The notes below the pieces were generated by a model, which made no database searches, was not told the origin of the DNA, and saw only the letters and a program-made list of their open reading frames with translations. The translations under genes were made by a program, and so were the position numbers. Shown here piece by piece: positions 9,140-17,294 of a stretch of DNA of 64,000 nt. The DNA is from Desulfobulbaceae bacterium BRH_c16a (lineage in GTDB: Bacteria; Desulfobacterota; Desulfobulbia; Desulfobulbales; Desulfocapsaceae), in assembly GCA_000961725.1 (NCBI GenBank), contig LADS01000057.1, forward strand, positions 1 to 64,000, given 5' to 3'. How positions within the stretch are numbered: the first letter of the stretch is position 1; each line of letters starts with the position of its first letter.

Positions 9140-10129
9140 ATGAGCTATATTCTGCAACTGTTCGCCGCCGTTATCCTCGACTTTCTGCTGGGAGATCCTC
9201 GCTGGTTTCCCCATCCGGTCAGGGGCATCGGCCGGTTGTGCACAGGGAGTGAAAAACTCACCAGAGCACTGTGTAAAAATCTCTATCTTGCCGGAATATG
9301 TACCGTGCTGGTGGTTATCTCGCTCACCGGATTCATCGTATTCGTCCTGCTGTATGCCGGCTTTTTACTGGCACCCTATCTTGGCGAGATACTCGCCGTC
9401 TTCCTGCTCTACACCACCATTGCCGCAAAAGATCTGATACAACACAGTAATTCCGTATACAAGCACCTGCGATCACCGGTATCCCTCGATCTGGCCAGGA
9501 ATGCCGTAGGCCGGATAGTAGGGCGGGACACCAGGCAACTGGATGAGGCCGGCATCAGCAGGGCCTGCATTGAAACGGTGGCTGAAAATATGGTCGATGG
9601 TATTACCGCACCGCTTTTTTGGGCAATCGCTGCAAGTTTTGCTTCGCCCTTCGTCGGTATGAGTCCTATCGGATGTTCCGTGGTCGGTGCCTTTTTTTAT
9701 AAATCGGTGAATACCATGGACTCGATGATCGGCTATAAGAACGACAGATATCTGCAATTTGGCATGGCAGCCGCAAAACTTGACGATGTTGTGAATTTTA
9801 TTCCGGCACGACTGAGCGGTCTGTGCATAATAGTGGCTGCATTTTTTTTGAAATTGGATTACAGAAAAGCCGCAAAGATATTCTTCCGCGACAGATTACA
9901 GCATTCCAGCCCCAATGCCGGACATACCGAGGCCGCCGCCGCTGGCGCCCTCGGCCTGCGGTTGGGTGGGCCATCAACGTATTTCGGCAAAGTTGTCGAA
10001 AAACCGTATATGGGAGAAAGCCTGCGTGAAGCTGCTCCGGAAGATATCAAAAAAACCAACAGCCTGGTGCTGGTCGGTTCTTTGCTTTTTTTATCGGCGA
10101 TGATTTCACTCCGTTATGGAATCGGTTGA
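9140..10129 (+). CDS. cbiB: Adenosylcobinamide-phosphate synthase
   Basis: 329 residues, integral membrane protein of the CbiB/CobD family. The N-terminus has the family hallmark DFLLGDPRWFPHPVRGIG, followed by VGRIVGRDT, AENMVDGITAPLFW, NTMDSMIGYKN and PNAGHTEAAAAGALG. It joins aminopropanol phosphate to adenosylcobyric acid, the two products made by the preceding fusion protein. The start lies 12 bases after the fusion gene. It closes the cobalamin operon; ndk begins 47 bases later. Confidence 0.95.
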   Translation: MSYILQLFAAVILDFLLGDPRWFPHPVRGIGRLCTGSEKLTRALCKNLYLAGICTVLVVISLTGFIVFVLLYAGFLLAPYLGEILAVFLLYTTIAAKDLIQHSNSVYKHLRSPVSLDLARNAVGRIVGRDTRQLDEAGISRACIETVAENMVDGITAPLFWAIAASFASPFVGMSPIGCSVVGAFFYKSVNTMDSMIGYKNDRYLQFGMAAAKLDDVVNFIPARLSGLCIIVAAFFLKLDYRKAAKIFFRDRLQHSSPNAGHTEAAAAGALGLRLGGPSTYFGKVVEKPYMGESLREAAPEDIKKTNSLVLVGSLLFLSAMISLRYGIG

Positions 10130-10176
10130 TTCGCATCCAATTCATTTTTTCAACGAAGATACAGAGGAGAACACAT

Positions 10177-10590
10177 ATGGAAAGAACTTTCGCAATTATA
10201 AAGCCCAATGCCTTTGCCGACGGCAACAGCGGTAAAATCCTCAATCGAATTTATGAGGAAGGTTTCAAGGTAGTGGGATTGAAAAAGCTGTATCTCAGCC
10301 GGGTCGAAGCGGAAGGTTTCTACTATGTCCATAAGGAAAGGCCGTTCTTTGGTGAGCTGACAGAATTCATGTCCAGCGGACCATGCATTGCGATGGTGCT
10401 TGAGGCGGAAAATGCCATTCAGAAATGGCGCGACCTGATGGGTGCAACCAATCCCGCCCAGGCTGCAGAAGGAACTTTGCGCCGGGAATTCGGCAAGTCT
10501 TTGGGCGAAAATGCCACCCACGGTTCCGATGCACCGGAAACCGCGGCGTTTGAGATAGGATACTTTTTCGCCGGGCTGGAATTGCTTTAA
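10177..10590 (+). CDS. ndk: Nucleoside diphosphate kinase
   Basis: 137 residues from the ATG at 10177, which has a strong AGAGGAGA binding site 7 bases upstream; the frame is open further up but the family starts at MERTFAIIKPNA. The active-site block NATHGSDAPETA carries the phosphohistidine H115. It equilibrates nucleoside tri- and diphosphates in the cytosol. Linked at the end of the cobalamin operon, possibly cotranscribed, followed by a hairpin at 10615-10648. Confidence 0.97.
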   Translation: MERTFAIIKPNAFADGNSGKILNRIYEEGFKVVGLKKLYLSRVEAEGFYYVHKERPFFGELTEFMSSGPCIAMVLEAENAIQKWRDLMGATNPAQAAEGTLRREFGKSLGENATHGSDAPETAAFEIGYFFAGLELL

Positions 10591-10614
10591 GACTTCATAC
10601 TGCTATTTAATACC

Positions 10615-10648
10615 AGTTTCAGATTACAGCTTCCGGTAATCTGAAACT
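10615..10648. terminator. 13-bp perfect hairpin between convergent ndk and xseA
   Basis: AGTTTCAGATTAC (10615-10627) pairs perfectly with GTAATCTGAAACT (10636-10648) across an 8-base loop. There is no U tract on the plus side, so it is either a weak bidirectional terminator or a 3'-end-protecting hairpin. Its position between two convergent stops (10590 and 10679) supports the termination role. Confidence 0.6.
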
Positions 10649-10678
10649 GTACCTCCTGAATTTTGTCCCCTGTTTTCT

Positions 10679-12037
10679 TTATTCCTTCCCGGTTACAAGG
10701 CACGACAATTGACCCTCCTGGAAAAGGATATTGAGTTCCTCACCGATTTCGGCATCATTTGCTCTCGATATTATCTGAAATGTTCCATCCTCCGGATGTT
10801 GCCTGCGGACGATTGCATACCCTCTGCCCAGGGTCGCAAGAGGGCTGACGCTGTTCAGCAGGGTGGCCTGCTCTGAAAGTGCCGCCTGTTTTCTTTCAAG
10901 AATCCGCTGGATGTGGTTGTTCAGTTGGGCAGTCAGCATGTGCAGATGCTTGGCATGGAGGTCGATACGGGTGGATGGTTTTTGCATCTGCAGCTTGTTC
11001 TGCAACGCGTTCAGGTGCTGCTCTTTATCCATGAGCGATCTGGTCATCACCTGGGTGAGATACGATGTACTGAGCTGCAGGCGGAATTCTATGTTTTTAA
11101 TGACATTTCTCATTTCCCCCAGCATCTTCGTGTGGTGATACAGCTGCTGCTCAAATGAATGAATTAATCTTTGCAACCGGAGAACCATGCTGTTTCTCAA
11201 GGTAGCGATGTGCCGCAGCATATTGCCGCTGTCCGGAATAAGTTTTTCGGCGGCCCCGGTGGGTGTCGGGCAGCGAAAATCGGCGCAGAAATCAGCGATG
11301 GTGAAATCGGTTTCATGACCGATTCCGGTTACCACCGGAAGAGTCGAACTAAAAATTGCATCGGCTACGACTTCTTCATTGAAGGCCCAGAGATCCTCGA
11401 TCGAACCGCCTCCACGGCACAGCACGATGATATCGGTCTCCGGAATATTCTGAGCAGTGCGAATCGCTCCGGCTATTTCTGTTGCAGCTTCTTTTCCTTG
11501 AACTTTTACCGGGAGAATCTGGATATGGACGGGAGACTTTCTGTTTTTGACGATTTTCAGAAAATCATGGATTGCCGCTCCGGTCGGCGAGGAAATGACA
11601 ATTATTTTCGTCGGAAATGACGGCAGCGGTTTTTTCACTTGTGTCGAGAAGTACCCTTTTTCCAACAGTTTTTTCTTCAGTTCTTCAAACTTCAGCTGCA
11701 ACCTGCCAATCCCGTACAATTCGACCGAGTCGACGATGATCTGATATTCGCCGCGGGGTTCATAGACCGAGATTCTGCCAAACACAATTACCTGCCGGCC
11801 ATCCTGCAGGGTGAGGCCGGAAAATTTTTGCTGCTGCTTAAAGAACACCGCCCGGATCTGCGCTCCACTGTCCTTGAGAGTGAAGTAGGAATGTCCTGAA
11901 TACGGGGTCTTCAGGTTCGATATCTCACCGGTCAGTCGAACGAAGCGGTATTCTGTTTCAAGAATCCGCTTAATGGATTGCGTCAGTTCGCTGACGGTGA
12001 GGATTGATCCCGTTTCAAGAAAGTTTGTGGTATTCAT
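10679..12037 (-). CDS. xseA: Exodeoxyribonuclease VII large subunit
   Basis: 452 residues, the usual XseA length. An N-terminal OB-fold (about 10-110: LTVSELTQSIKRILETEYRF, GEISNLKTPYSGHSYFTLKD) precedes the catalytic domain with ITSPTGAAIHDF-type motif (here VISSPTGAAIHDF), CRGGGSIEDLWAFNEE and GIGHETDFTIADF, then a long coiled coil and a C-terminal GRGYAIVR segment. With XseB, not in the window, it degrades single-stranded DNA from both ends. The gene stands alone, with copy B of the 40-bp repeat 31 bases upstream. Confidence 0.96.
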   Translation of the reverse strand: MNTTNFLETGSILTVSELTQSIKRILETEYRFVRLTGEISNLKTPYSGHSYFTLKDSGAQIRAVFFKQQQKFSGLTLQDGRQVIVFGRISVYEPRGEYQIIVDSVELYGIGRLQLKFEELKKKLLEKGYFSTQVKKPLPSFPTKIIVISSPTGAAIHDFLKIVKNRKSPVHIQILPVKVQGKEAATEIAGAIRTAQNIPETDIIVLCRGGGSIEDLWAFNEEVVADAIFSSTLPVVTGIGHETDFTIADFCADFRCPTPTGAAEKLIPDSGNMLRHIATLRNSMVLRLQRLIHSFEQQLYHHTKMLGEMRNVIKNIEFRLQLSTSYLTQVMTRSLMDKEQHLNALQNKLQMQKPSTRIDLHAKHLHMLTAQLNNHIQRILERKQAALSEQATLLNSVSPLATLGRGYAIVRRQHPEDGTFQIISRANDAEIGEELNILFQEGQLSCLVTGKE

Positions 12038-12068
12038 TAGATGAAGAATCGATTGGAGGAAATGTCTT

Positions 12069-12108
12069 GTAATCGTTCACCGGTACACATCAAAAGACTG
12101 CATAATCC
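12069..12108 (-). repeat. 40-bp dispersed repeat, copy B (upstream of xseA)
   Basis: Second copy of the element at 3202-3240; four differences in 40 bases, at scattered positions. It stands 31 bases upstream of the xseA ATG, in the same orientation relative to the gene as copy A has to the histidine kinase. Confidence 0.6.
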
Positions 12109-12224
12109 GGGATCTGTAAGGTTTACTCATGGACAGATATACGCCTTTATATTATAGTTTCCGGTTCGTGTCCTGTCTTTTATTTTAGCAAAATTATTCA
12201 AATATATACGAGGAGGAGTATTGC

Positions 12225-12920
12225 ATGGCCAGTGAGAATGCGTTCAATAAACGTCTGACTGCCGAAACAACCATGGATAAGGTCGAGGGACTTCTGGAGC
12301 ATTTCAACCTTCCCCCGAAAGTCATCGCGTTTATCCGGGCCAACCAGAGAATCATTCAAATCTCTCTTGCAATTGTTATTGCAGCAGTCGTTTTCGGGGC
12401 GTTGTACAGTTCCTATCGCGAAAGGATTCGGGAAGAGGCTTCCTCGACACTTGCCAAAGCGATGCAGCAATCCGATGAGGGACGAGCCGAGGCGCTGAAT
12501 AAAGTAGTAGAAGAATATGCCAGCACCTCATCCGCGCTATGGGCGAAAATCGAACTTGCTCACCTCGACATGAAAAACGGATCTTTTTCAGCTGCGGGTG
12601 ATAAGTACGGCAAGGTTCTTGCCGATTTAAAAAAAACCAATCCCCTCTATCCTCTTGTGCTCTTCGGCATGGCTCAGTCTTTCGAAGCCGACAAAAAATA
12701 TACTGAAGCTACCACTCAGTATGATCTCCTGAAAGCTTACAAGGGGTTCGAGCATATTGCCTACTCCGGAATGGCGAGGATTGAAGAAATGCAAGGCAAT
12801 ATCGATAAGGCAATAGCAATCCACAACAACTTTCTGCTGACCATCGGCGACGACCCGTCGTTTGCCCAGGCCCAGGAGGAAATCTCTGCTAAAATCGCCA
12901 GATTAAAGGCTCGACAGTGA
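12225..12920 (+). CDS. Membrane-anchored TPR protein, YfgM-like
   Basis: 231 residues. A cytosolic N-terminus of about 43 residues is followed by one membrane span (about 44-62, ending in SSYRERIREE) and a periplasmic tail rich in alanine with tetratricopeptide-like helices (AKIELAHLDMKNGSFSAAGDKY). This layout matches YfgM/ancillary SecYEG translocon subunit proteins, which link the translocon to periplasmic chaperones. A strong GAGGAGG binding site precedes the ATG. It overlaps panC by 4 bases, so both are translated from one message. Function beyond the family is inferred. Confidence 0.75.
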   Translation: MASENAFNKRLTAETTMDKVEGLLEHFNLPPKVIAFIRANQRIIQISLAIVIAAVVFGALYSSYRERIREEASSTLAKAMQQSDEGRAEALNKVVEEYASTSSALWAKIELAHLDMKNGSFSAAGDKYGKVLADLKKTNPLYPLVLFGMAQSFEADKKYTEATTQYDLLKAYKGFEHIAYSGMARIEEMQGNIDKAIAIHNNFLLTIGDDPSFAQAQEEISAKIARLKARQ

Positions 12921-13777
12921 AAATTATCGGATCGCTTACGGAGATCTCGCGGCAGGCGGCAAAATGGCAGCGGCAAGGATTGAAAATCGCCCTCGTCCCA
13001 ACCATGGGCTGTCTGCATGAAGGGCATCTGTCTCTTATGCGACAGGCCGCCGCAGTCGCCGATCGAATCATAGTGAGTATTTTTGTCAATCCCATTCAAT
13101 TCGGACCGAATGAGGACTTTGGGTCATATCCCAGACAGTTCCAGACTGACTGTGAACTTGCCGAAAAGGAAGGCGTTCACGCAATCTTCAGTCCGGAATC
13201 GAAAGACATGTATGGTGATTCCTTCCAGACAAAAGTGCATGTTGCAAAACTCTCCGAGGGAATGTGCGGGGCCGACAGACCAGGTCATTTCGATGGTGTC
13301 GCCACAGTTGTACTGAAACTGTTTCATCTGACCCTTCCGGATTTTGCGGTCTTCGGCCAGAAAGATTTTCAGCAGCTGGCTATTATTCGCCGCCTTGTTA
13401 TCGATCTCAACCTGAAGGTCGAAATTATCGGTTGCCCCATTGTCCGCGAACAGGATGGCCTGGCGATGAGCTCCCGCAACAAGTACCTGCTGGGTGAAAG
13501 TCGAAGCCAGGCGCTCTGTCTTTCCAAAGCGATTCAGACCGCCCGCAAATTTGTAGCGGAATCGCAACAGCAAGTCCCGGCCGCTACGGTTATCTCGCAA
13601 ACCAGGGAGATCATCGCCCAGGCAGGGGGGAAACTCGAATATGCGGTGGTCGTCAACGAAACAACTCTGGAAAATGAAACGATCGTCACTCCACAGAGCA
13701 TGTTGGCTATCGCTGTCAAAATCGGCGGAACCGTTCGATTGATCGATAATGCCAGGCTTTTCCCTGAACCAGAGTGA
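12917..13777 (+). CDS. panC: Pantothenate synthetase
   Basis: 286 residues. The family motifs PTMGCLHEGHLSLMRQA (HIGH-like), FVNPIQFGPNED, GVATVVLKLFH, FGQKDFQQLAIIRR and LAMSSRNKYL (KMSKS-like) are all present. It condenses pantoate with beta-alanine using ATP. The start is a GTG overlapping the TPR gene stop by 4 bases. No panB or panD is in the window. Confidence 0.97.
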   Translation: MKIIGSLTEISRQAAKWQRQGLKIALVPTMGCLHEGHLSLMRQAAAVADRIIVSIFVNPIQFGPNEDFGSYPRQFQTDCELAEKEGVHAIFSPESKDMYGDSFQTKVHVAKLSEGMCGADRPGHFDGVATVVLKLFHLTLPDFAVFGQKDFQQLAIIRRLVIDLNLKVEIIGCPIVREQDGLAMSSRNKYLLGESRSQALCLSKAIQTARKFVAESQQQVPAATVISQTREIIAQAGGKLEYAVVVNETTLENETIVTPQSMLAIAVKIGGTVRLIDNARLFPEPE

Positions 13778-13843
13778 TTCGTTATCAATCTGAAGTCGGT
13801 GATATAAAACTTAAGCGAAAAGAATTTGACCAAAGGAGTCGTT

Positions 13844-15046
13844 ATGCCTGGATTTGAAATATTTGGAGAAGAAGAAAAAAAAGAGATCATGGATGTCCTG
13901 GATACCGGCGTGCTCTTTCGATATGAATTTCACGAGCAGCGCAAAGGGATTTACAAGGTCAAGGAATTTGAAGAAAAATATGCCGGATATTGCGGGACCT
14001 CCCATGCCCAGGCGGTGACATCCGGTACCGCCGCATTAAAGGTTGCCCTGACGGCGTTGGGAGTCGGCCCGGGAGACGAGGTTATAACCCAGGGATTCAC
14101 TTTCGTTGCTACCTGGGAAGCGATCCTCGAAGTTGGGGCCGTGCCGGTGTTCAGTGAAGTAGACACCACCTTGAACATGGATCCGCAAGATTTAAAAAAG
14201 AAAATCAATGCCAGAACCAAGTGTATTGTTCCCGTCCATATGTTGGGTGCCCAGGCGAGAATCAAGGAAATTGTCGAGGTTGCCTCGCAGCATGGCATAC
14301 CTGTACTCGAAGATACTGCCCAGGCGGCGGGTGGTCGGATCGAAGGCAAACATCTTGGGACATTCGGCAAATGCGGAACATTTTCCTTTGATGCGGTAAA
14401 AACGCTCACAACCGGTGAAGGCGGCATGATCATTACCGGTGATGAGGAACTGTGGCGCTGTATGTCGGAATACCACGATCATGGGCATGATCACAAAGTG
14501 AATCCAGGGGCGCGGGGAGGAGAGGGGAGAAGATTTATCGGCTCCAATTACCGGATGATGGAACTTCAGGGAGCCATCGGACTTGCCCAACTCGCAAAAC
14601 TTGATTTCATGATTGCCGCACAGCAGAAAAACAAGGCGATACTGAAGGATGCGGCCAGCCGTATTCCCGGAATATCCTTCCGTGAACTGGTTGACGAGAA
14701 GGGAGATACCGCAACCCATTTTGCCTTTACCATGCAGGACAAAGAACAGTGCAGCAGGGTCAACGAGTGTTTACGAAAAGATGGCGTGGGAGCAATCAAT
14801 TTTTCTGAAAATACCTGGCATTTTTATCCCCGCTGGGAGCATCTGCTCGAAGGAAAGACGATCACCAGCTCGGGATTTCCTTTTACTGAGCCGGCTGGAA
14901 AAAGAAGGATCGTTTACGATCCGCTGGCCTTACCGCAATCGTCGGCTCTCATGGAGCGTACATTGGTCTATCCGGTATCGATCAGGATGCCCGAGGAAAA
15001 GCTTCAACTCATGAGTCAGGCACTGAAGAAGGCTCAGTACGTTTGA
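13844..15046 (+). CDS. DegT/DnrJ/EryC1/StrS-family sugar aminotransferase, KdnA-like
   Basis: 400 residues from the ATG at 13844, which has AAAGGAG 8 bases upstream; a TTG at 13826 is less likely. PLP-dependent fold: TSGTAAL near residue 60, EDTAQAAGG, and SFDAVKTLTTGEGG in which the lysine forms the Schiff base. The opening PGFEIFGEEEKKEIMDVLDT, the DHGHDH segment and the NYRMMELQGAIGLAQL block resemble, from memory, KdnA, the Shewanella enzyme making 8-amino-3,8-dideoxy-manno-octulosonate. GnnB-type aminotransferases of lipid A are in the same superfamily. No KdnB-like alcohol dehydrogenase is nearby, so the exact substrate is open. Confidence 0.85.
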   Translation: MPGFEIFGEEEKKEIMDVLDTGVLFRYEFHEQRKGIYKVKEFEEKYAGYCGTSHAQAVTSGTAALKVALTALGVGPGDEVITQGFTFVATWEAILEVGAVPVFSEVDTTLNMDPQDLKKKINARTKCIVPVHMLGAQARIKEIVEVASQHGIPVLEDTAQAAGGRIEGKHLGTFGKCGTFSFDAVKTLTTGEGGMIITGDEELWRCMSEYHDHGHDHKVNPGARGGEGRRFIGSNYRMMELQGAIGLAQLAKLDFMIAAQQKNKAILKDAASRIPGISFRELVDEKGDTATHFAFTMQDKEQCSRVNECLRKDGVGAINFSENTWHFYPRWEHLLEGKTITSSGFPFTEPAGKRRIVYDPLALPQSSALMERTLVYPVSIRMPEEKLQLMSQALKKAQYV

Positions 15047-15063
15047 AAAATCTCGTGATTACC

Positions 15064-15090
15064 CCGGCAATGTCGCAACGTCATTGCCGG
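15064..15090. terminator. Hairpin between convergent aminotransferase and SleB-like gene
   Basis: CCGGCAATG (15064-15072) pairs with CATTGCCGG (15082-15090) over a 9-base loop, between two convergent stops (15046 and 15095). The following bases are AT-rich but do not form a clean U run; likely bidirectional terminator. Confidence 0.55.
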
Positions 15091-15094
15091 ATGG

Positions 15095-15463
15095 CTATTT
15101 ATATTTATAGAACTTATGTGAGCCGTATTGATCGAGGAAGGTGTACTCGGAAGTCCATTTAGGTTCAACGGAATCCAGATGAAAATGGGTGGCTCCCTGG
15201 GTATAATCGCTTGCCTGCAGAGCAAGGTATACCGATCGCATACACATAAGAAATGCTTTAGGGTCTTCAGGCAGATACGAGTCTTTCTGTAAGGTCCAGC
15301 TAAACTGATGAGGTTGCTGGACGACCTCCTTGATCGGCAGGCCTTTTTCAGTTGCTCGATTGAGGGTAACATGTGCCACAGCAATCTGTCCGATCTGAGG
15401 TTCCGATCTCGCCTCGTGATACACATTGAGGGTCAGCCATAACAGGCCTTCTAATAGTGACAT
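15095..15463 (-). CDS. Short SleB/CwlJ-type cell wall hydrolase
   Basis: 122 residues. The protein starts directly with the Hydrolase_2 (SleB/CwlJ) fold: LLWLTLNVYHEARSEP with the glutamate expected to be catalytic, IGQIAVAHVTLNR, the PHQFSW motif and a C-terminal GATHFH. Such enzymes cleave peptidoglycan glycan strands, in spore formers during germination; in Gram-negatives they are often phage-type or house-keeping lysins. There is no signal peptide or membrane span, unlike secreted members. AAAGGAG lies 6 bases before the ATG. It stands alone. Confidence 0.75.
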   Translation of the reverse strand: MSLLEGLLWLTLNVYHEARSEPQIGQIAVAHVTLNRATEKGLPIKEVVQQPHQFSWTLQKDSYLPEDPKAFLMCMRSVYLALQASDYTQGATHFHLDSVEPKWTSEYTFLDQYGSHKFYKYK

Positions 15464-16040
15464 CGCTCATCTCCTTTATTCTTGAGGTTGCCGAACAAAA
15501 AAATGGACGAAATGTTCCGTTGTGAACGTAACGACTCCAGACGCGTATTTTTTATTGCAGGATAAAAATGATTGTTCCTAACAATCATCTCAAAGCCTTC
15601 TCGAAGTTATAAGCAAGGAGTATACTGTATTTGAGAATGTCGTCAACTATTTCTATCATTTGGCGATAATCAACTTCCCGCTGTTTGTATTTCCAATAAT
15701 ATCTTTATATTCAACATATTATGCAGGAAAAAATGATTTAATAATTGTTTTGTCATCTTAATGCTTTCTGCCTATATTTGTGTTTTACCTAGAAAATTCA
15801 TTCAGTATTAAAAAAACAATTAAATTGCCCTTGCAAGAAGCTCCATTCTCAAATATCCCAGTCTAACAAACCTAAAATTGCAAGCTAGAGTGCTGGCGGA
15901 AACGGCAGAAGCGATGAGCGAACTTGGGACAAGCAGCGGAGCATGCGTGGAGATTGTCGGGCGACAGCACCCAATAATCTCCGGTCAAAGCAGCTTCCTG
16001 TATTGATGAAAAGTGGAGGTGAAAGCAAAAAACTATTTCT
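15464..16040. other. Gene-free gap with a GC-richer block and hairpin
   Basis: 577 bases without a convincing gene. The part up to about 15870 is AT-rich. From about 15875 to 16010 composition turns GC-richer and includes a hairpin at 15949-15982 (GGAGATT pairing with AATCTCC, inner GGG with CCC). The block looks like a remnant of an inserted element or a small structured RNA; there is no coding sign on either strand. Confidence 0.4.
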
Positions 16041-17033
16041 TCAAGCGGCGGAGACAGCGGCAGCAAGTGGCTTGGAGTTGAAAAACGGCATTACCATATT
16101 GCTTGCAGATTGAGAACGTGCGGCGATCTTATTCAATACGGCATGACTGCCGTTTTTTTTCATTACGACAACTTCCCAACAGTTCGGGGAGGCGGCTATG
16201 GCTTGCATCAATCCGAGATGTTGAGCATGGCCTGCTTTATACGATTCCACATGACCGAGAACAGGACATCCAAGCAACGCCAGATCTCCTAAAAGATCAA
16301 GCACCTTGTGTCTTATAAACTCATCATGGTAACGTAACCCGTCTTCGTTCAGGACCGATTTCCGATTCCAGTGAATAGCAATGACGTTTTCCAGCGAACT
16401 TCCAAGAGCCAAACCATTCGCCCAAAGCTCTTCTACCTGTTCAACATAACCAAATGTCCTGGCCCTGGCTATTTCTTCACCAAAACGGTCGACGGACAGG
16501 TCAAACGTGTATCGTTGTTTCTTGATGAGCGTATCGTCGAAACATATTTCCCCTGTCACTTTAAACCCGTTATAAGGAGATATAGTCAAACTTTTATCTC
16601 CATCTTGGTAATGAATCGAGCGAGTTATTCGAAGCACCTTTCTCAAGCCATTCTGTTTCATTTTCCCGGTTACCTTGAGCAACTGAAAGAATGGTTCCGC
16701 GCTGCCATCCATGATCGGAACTTCTGCGGAATCGAGTTCCACGTCGGCATTGTCAATGCCAAACCCCTGCAACGCGGCCATGAGATGTTCGGTGGTTGAA
16801 ACCTTGAAATGGCCATTTCCAAGTGTAGTTGCCAGCTGGGTATCGACAACTTTATCCATATGGGCCTGAACATGCATTTTTGCAGGCATATCCGTGCGAA
16901 AAAATCGAATTCCATTATTAACCGGGGCAGGTTTGATGGAAAGATTGACGGTTCGACCGGAATGCAGCCCGACACCGCAACAGCTGACCGTCTTTCGCAA
17001 AGTATGTTGAAATGGCTCGATAGGTATAGACAT
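16041..17033 (-). CDS. lpxC: UDP-3-O-acyl-N-acetylglucosamine deacetylase
   Basis: 330 residues from the ATG at 17033 with AAGGAA in front; the frame extends to 17102 but the extra residues do not fit the family. The zinc ligands are visible as H83 (STTEHLMAAL), H242 and D246 (FIRHKVLDLLGD), and a later histidine in KAGHAQHLGL fits the general acid. It catalyses the committed step of lipid A synthesis in the cytosol. The C-terminus is about 25 residues longer than in E. coli. lpxK lies upstream on the same strand, separated by 232 bases. Confidence 0.96.
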   Translation of the reverse strand: MSIPIEPFQHTLRKTVSCCGVGLHSGRTVNLSIKPAPVNNGIRFFRTDMPAKMHVQAHMDKVVDTQLATTLGNGHFKVSTTEHLMAALQGFGIDNADVELDSAEVPIMDGSAEPFFQLLKVTGKMKQNGLRKVLRITRSIHYQDGDKSLTISPYNGFKVTGEICFDDTLIKKQRYTFDLSVDRFGEEIARARTFGYVEQVEELWANGLALGSSLENVIAIHWNRKSVLNEDGLRYHDEFIRHKVLDLLGDLALLGCPVLGHVESYKAGHAQHLGLMQAIAASPNCWEVVVMKKNGSHAVLNKIAARSQSASNMVMPFFNSKPLAAAVSAA

Positions 17034-17216
17034 TGAGATTCCTTGAATAAACTTAGAATACTGATGTCTTGTTGGGTGCAAATTACGTGCCACGCGTTGC
17101 ACCTCCGGCTCTTTCGATAATTACCTGAAAAAACAATAATTTGAAAAATATCTAGGCAGCGCTGAAGGTCGTAGTATTGTGTTGAAAAAAACACGAATTT
17201 CCAGAAGGAGGTTTTT

Positions 17217-17294
17217 TTGACACAACCCTGTGGCGAGAACAATCAATATCTGGACCGGCGCTCTCTTACAACCGGTCAAGGGATTTTAAAATAA
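17217..17294 (+). CDS. Possible 25-residue peptide with a strong ribosome binding site (uncertain)
   Basis: AAGGAGG at 17205-17211 is followed after 5 bases by TTG and a frame of 25 codons ending in TAA inside the 3' end of lpxK on the other strand. The peptide is polar (MTQPCGENNQYLDRRSLTTG at its start). The only support is the perfect Shine-Dalgarno match; no promoter or family is recognised. Confidence 0.15.
   Translation: MTQPCGENNQYLDRRSLTTGQGILK

Noticed and set aside
12130..12155. TGGACA...TATTAT promoter for the TPR gene
   Set aside because: The spacing is only 14 bases, too short for sigma-70.
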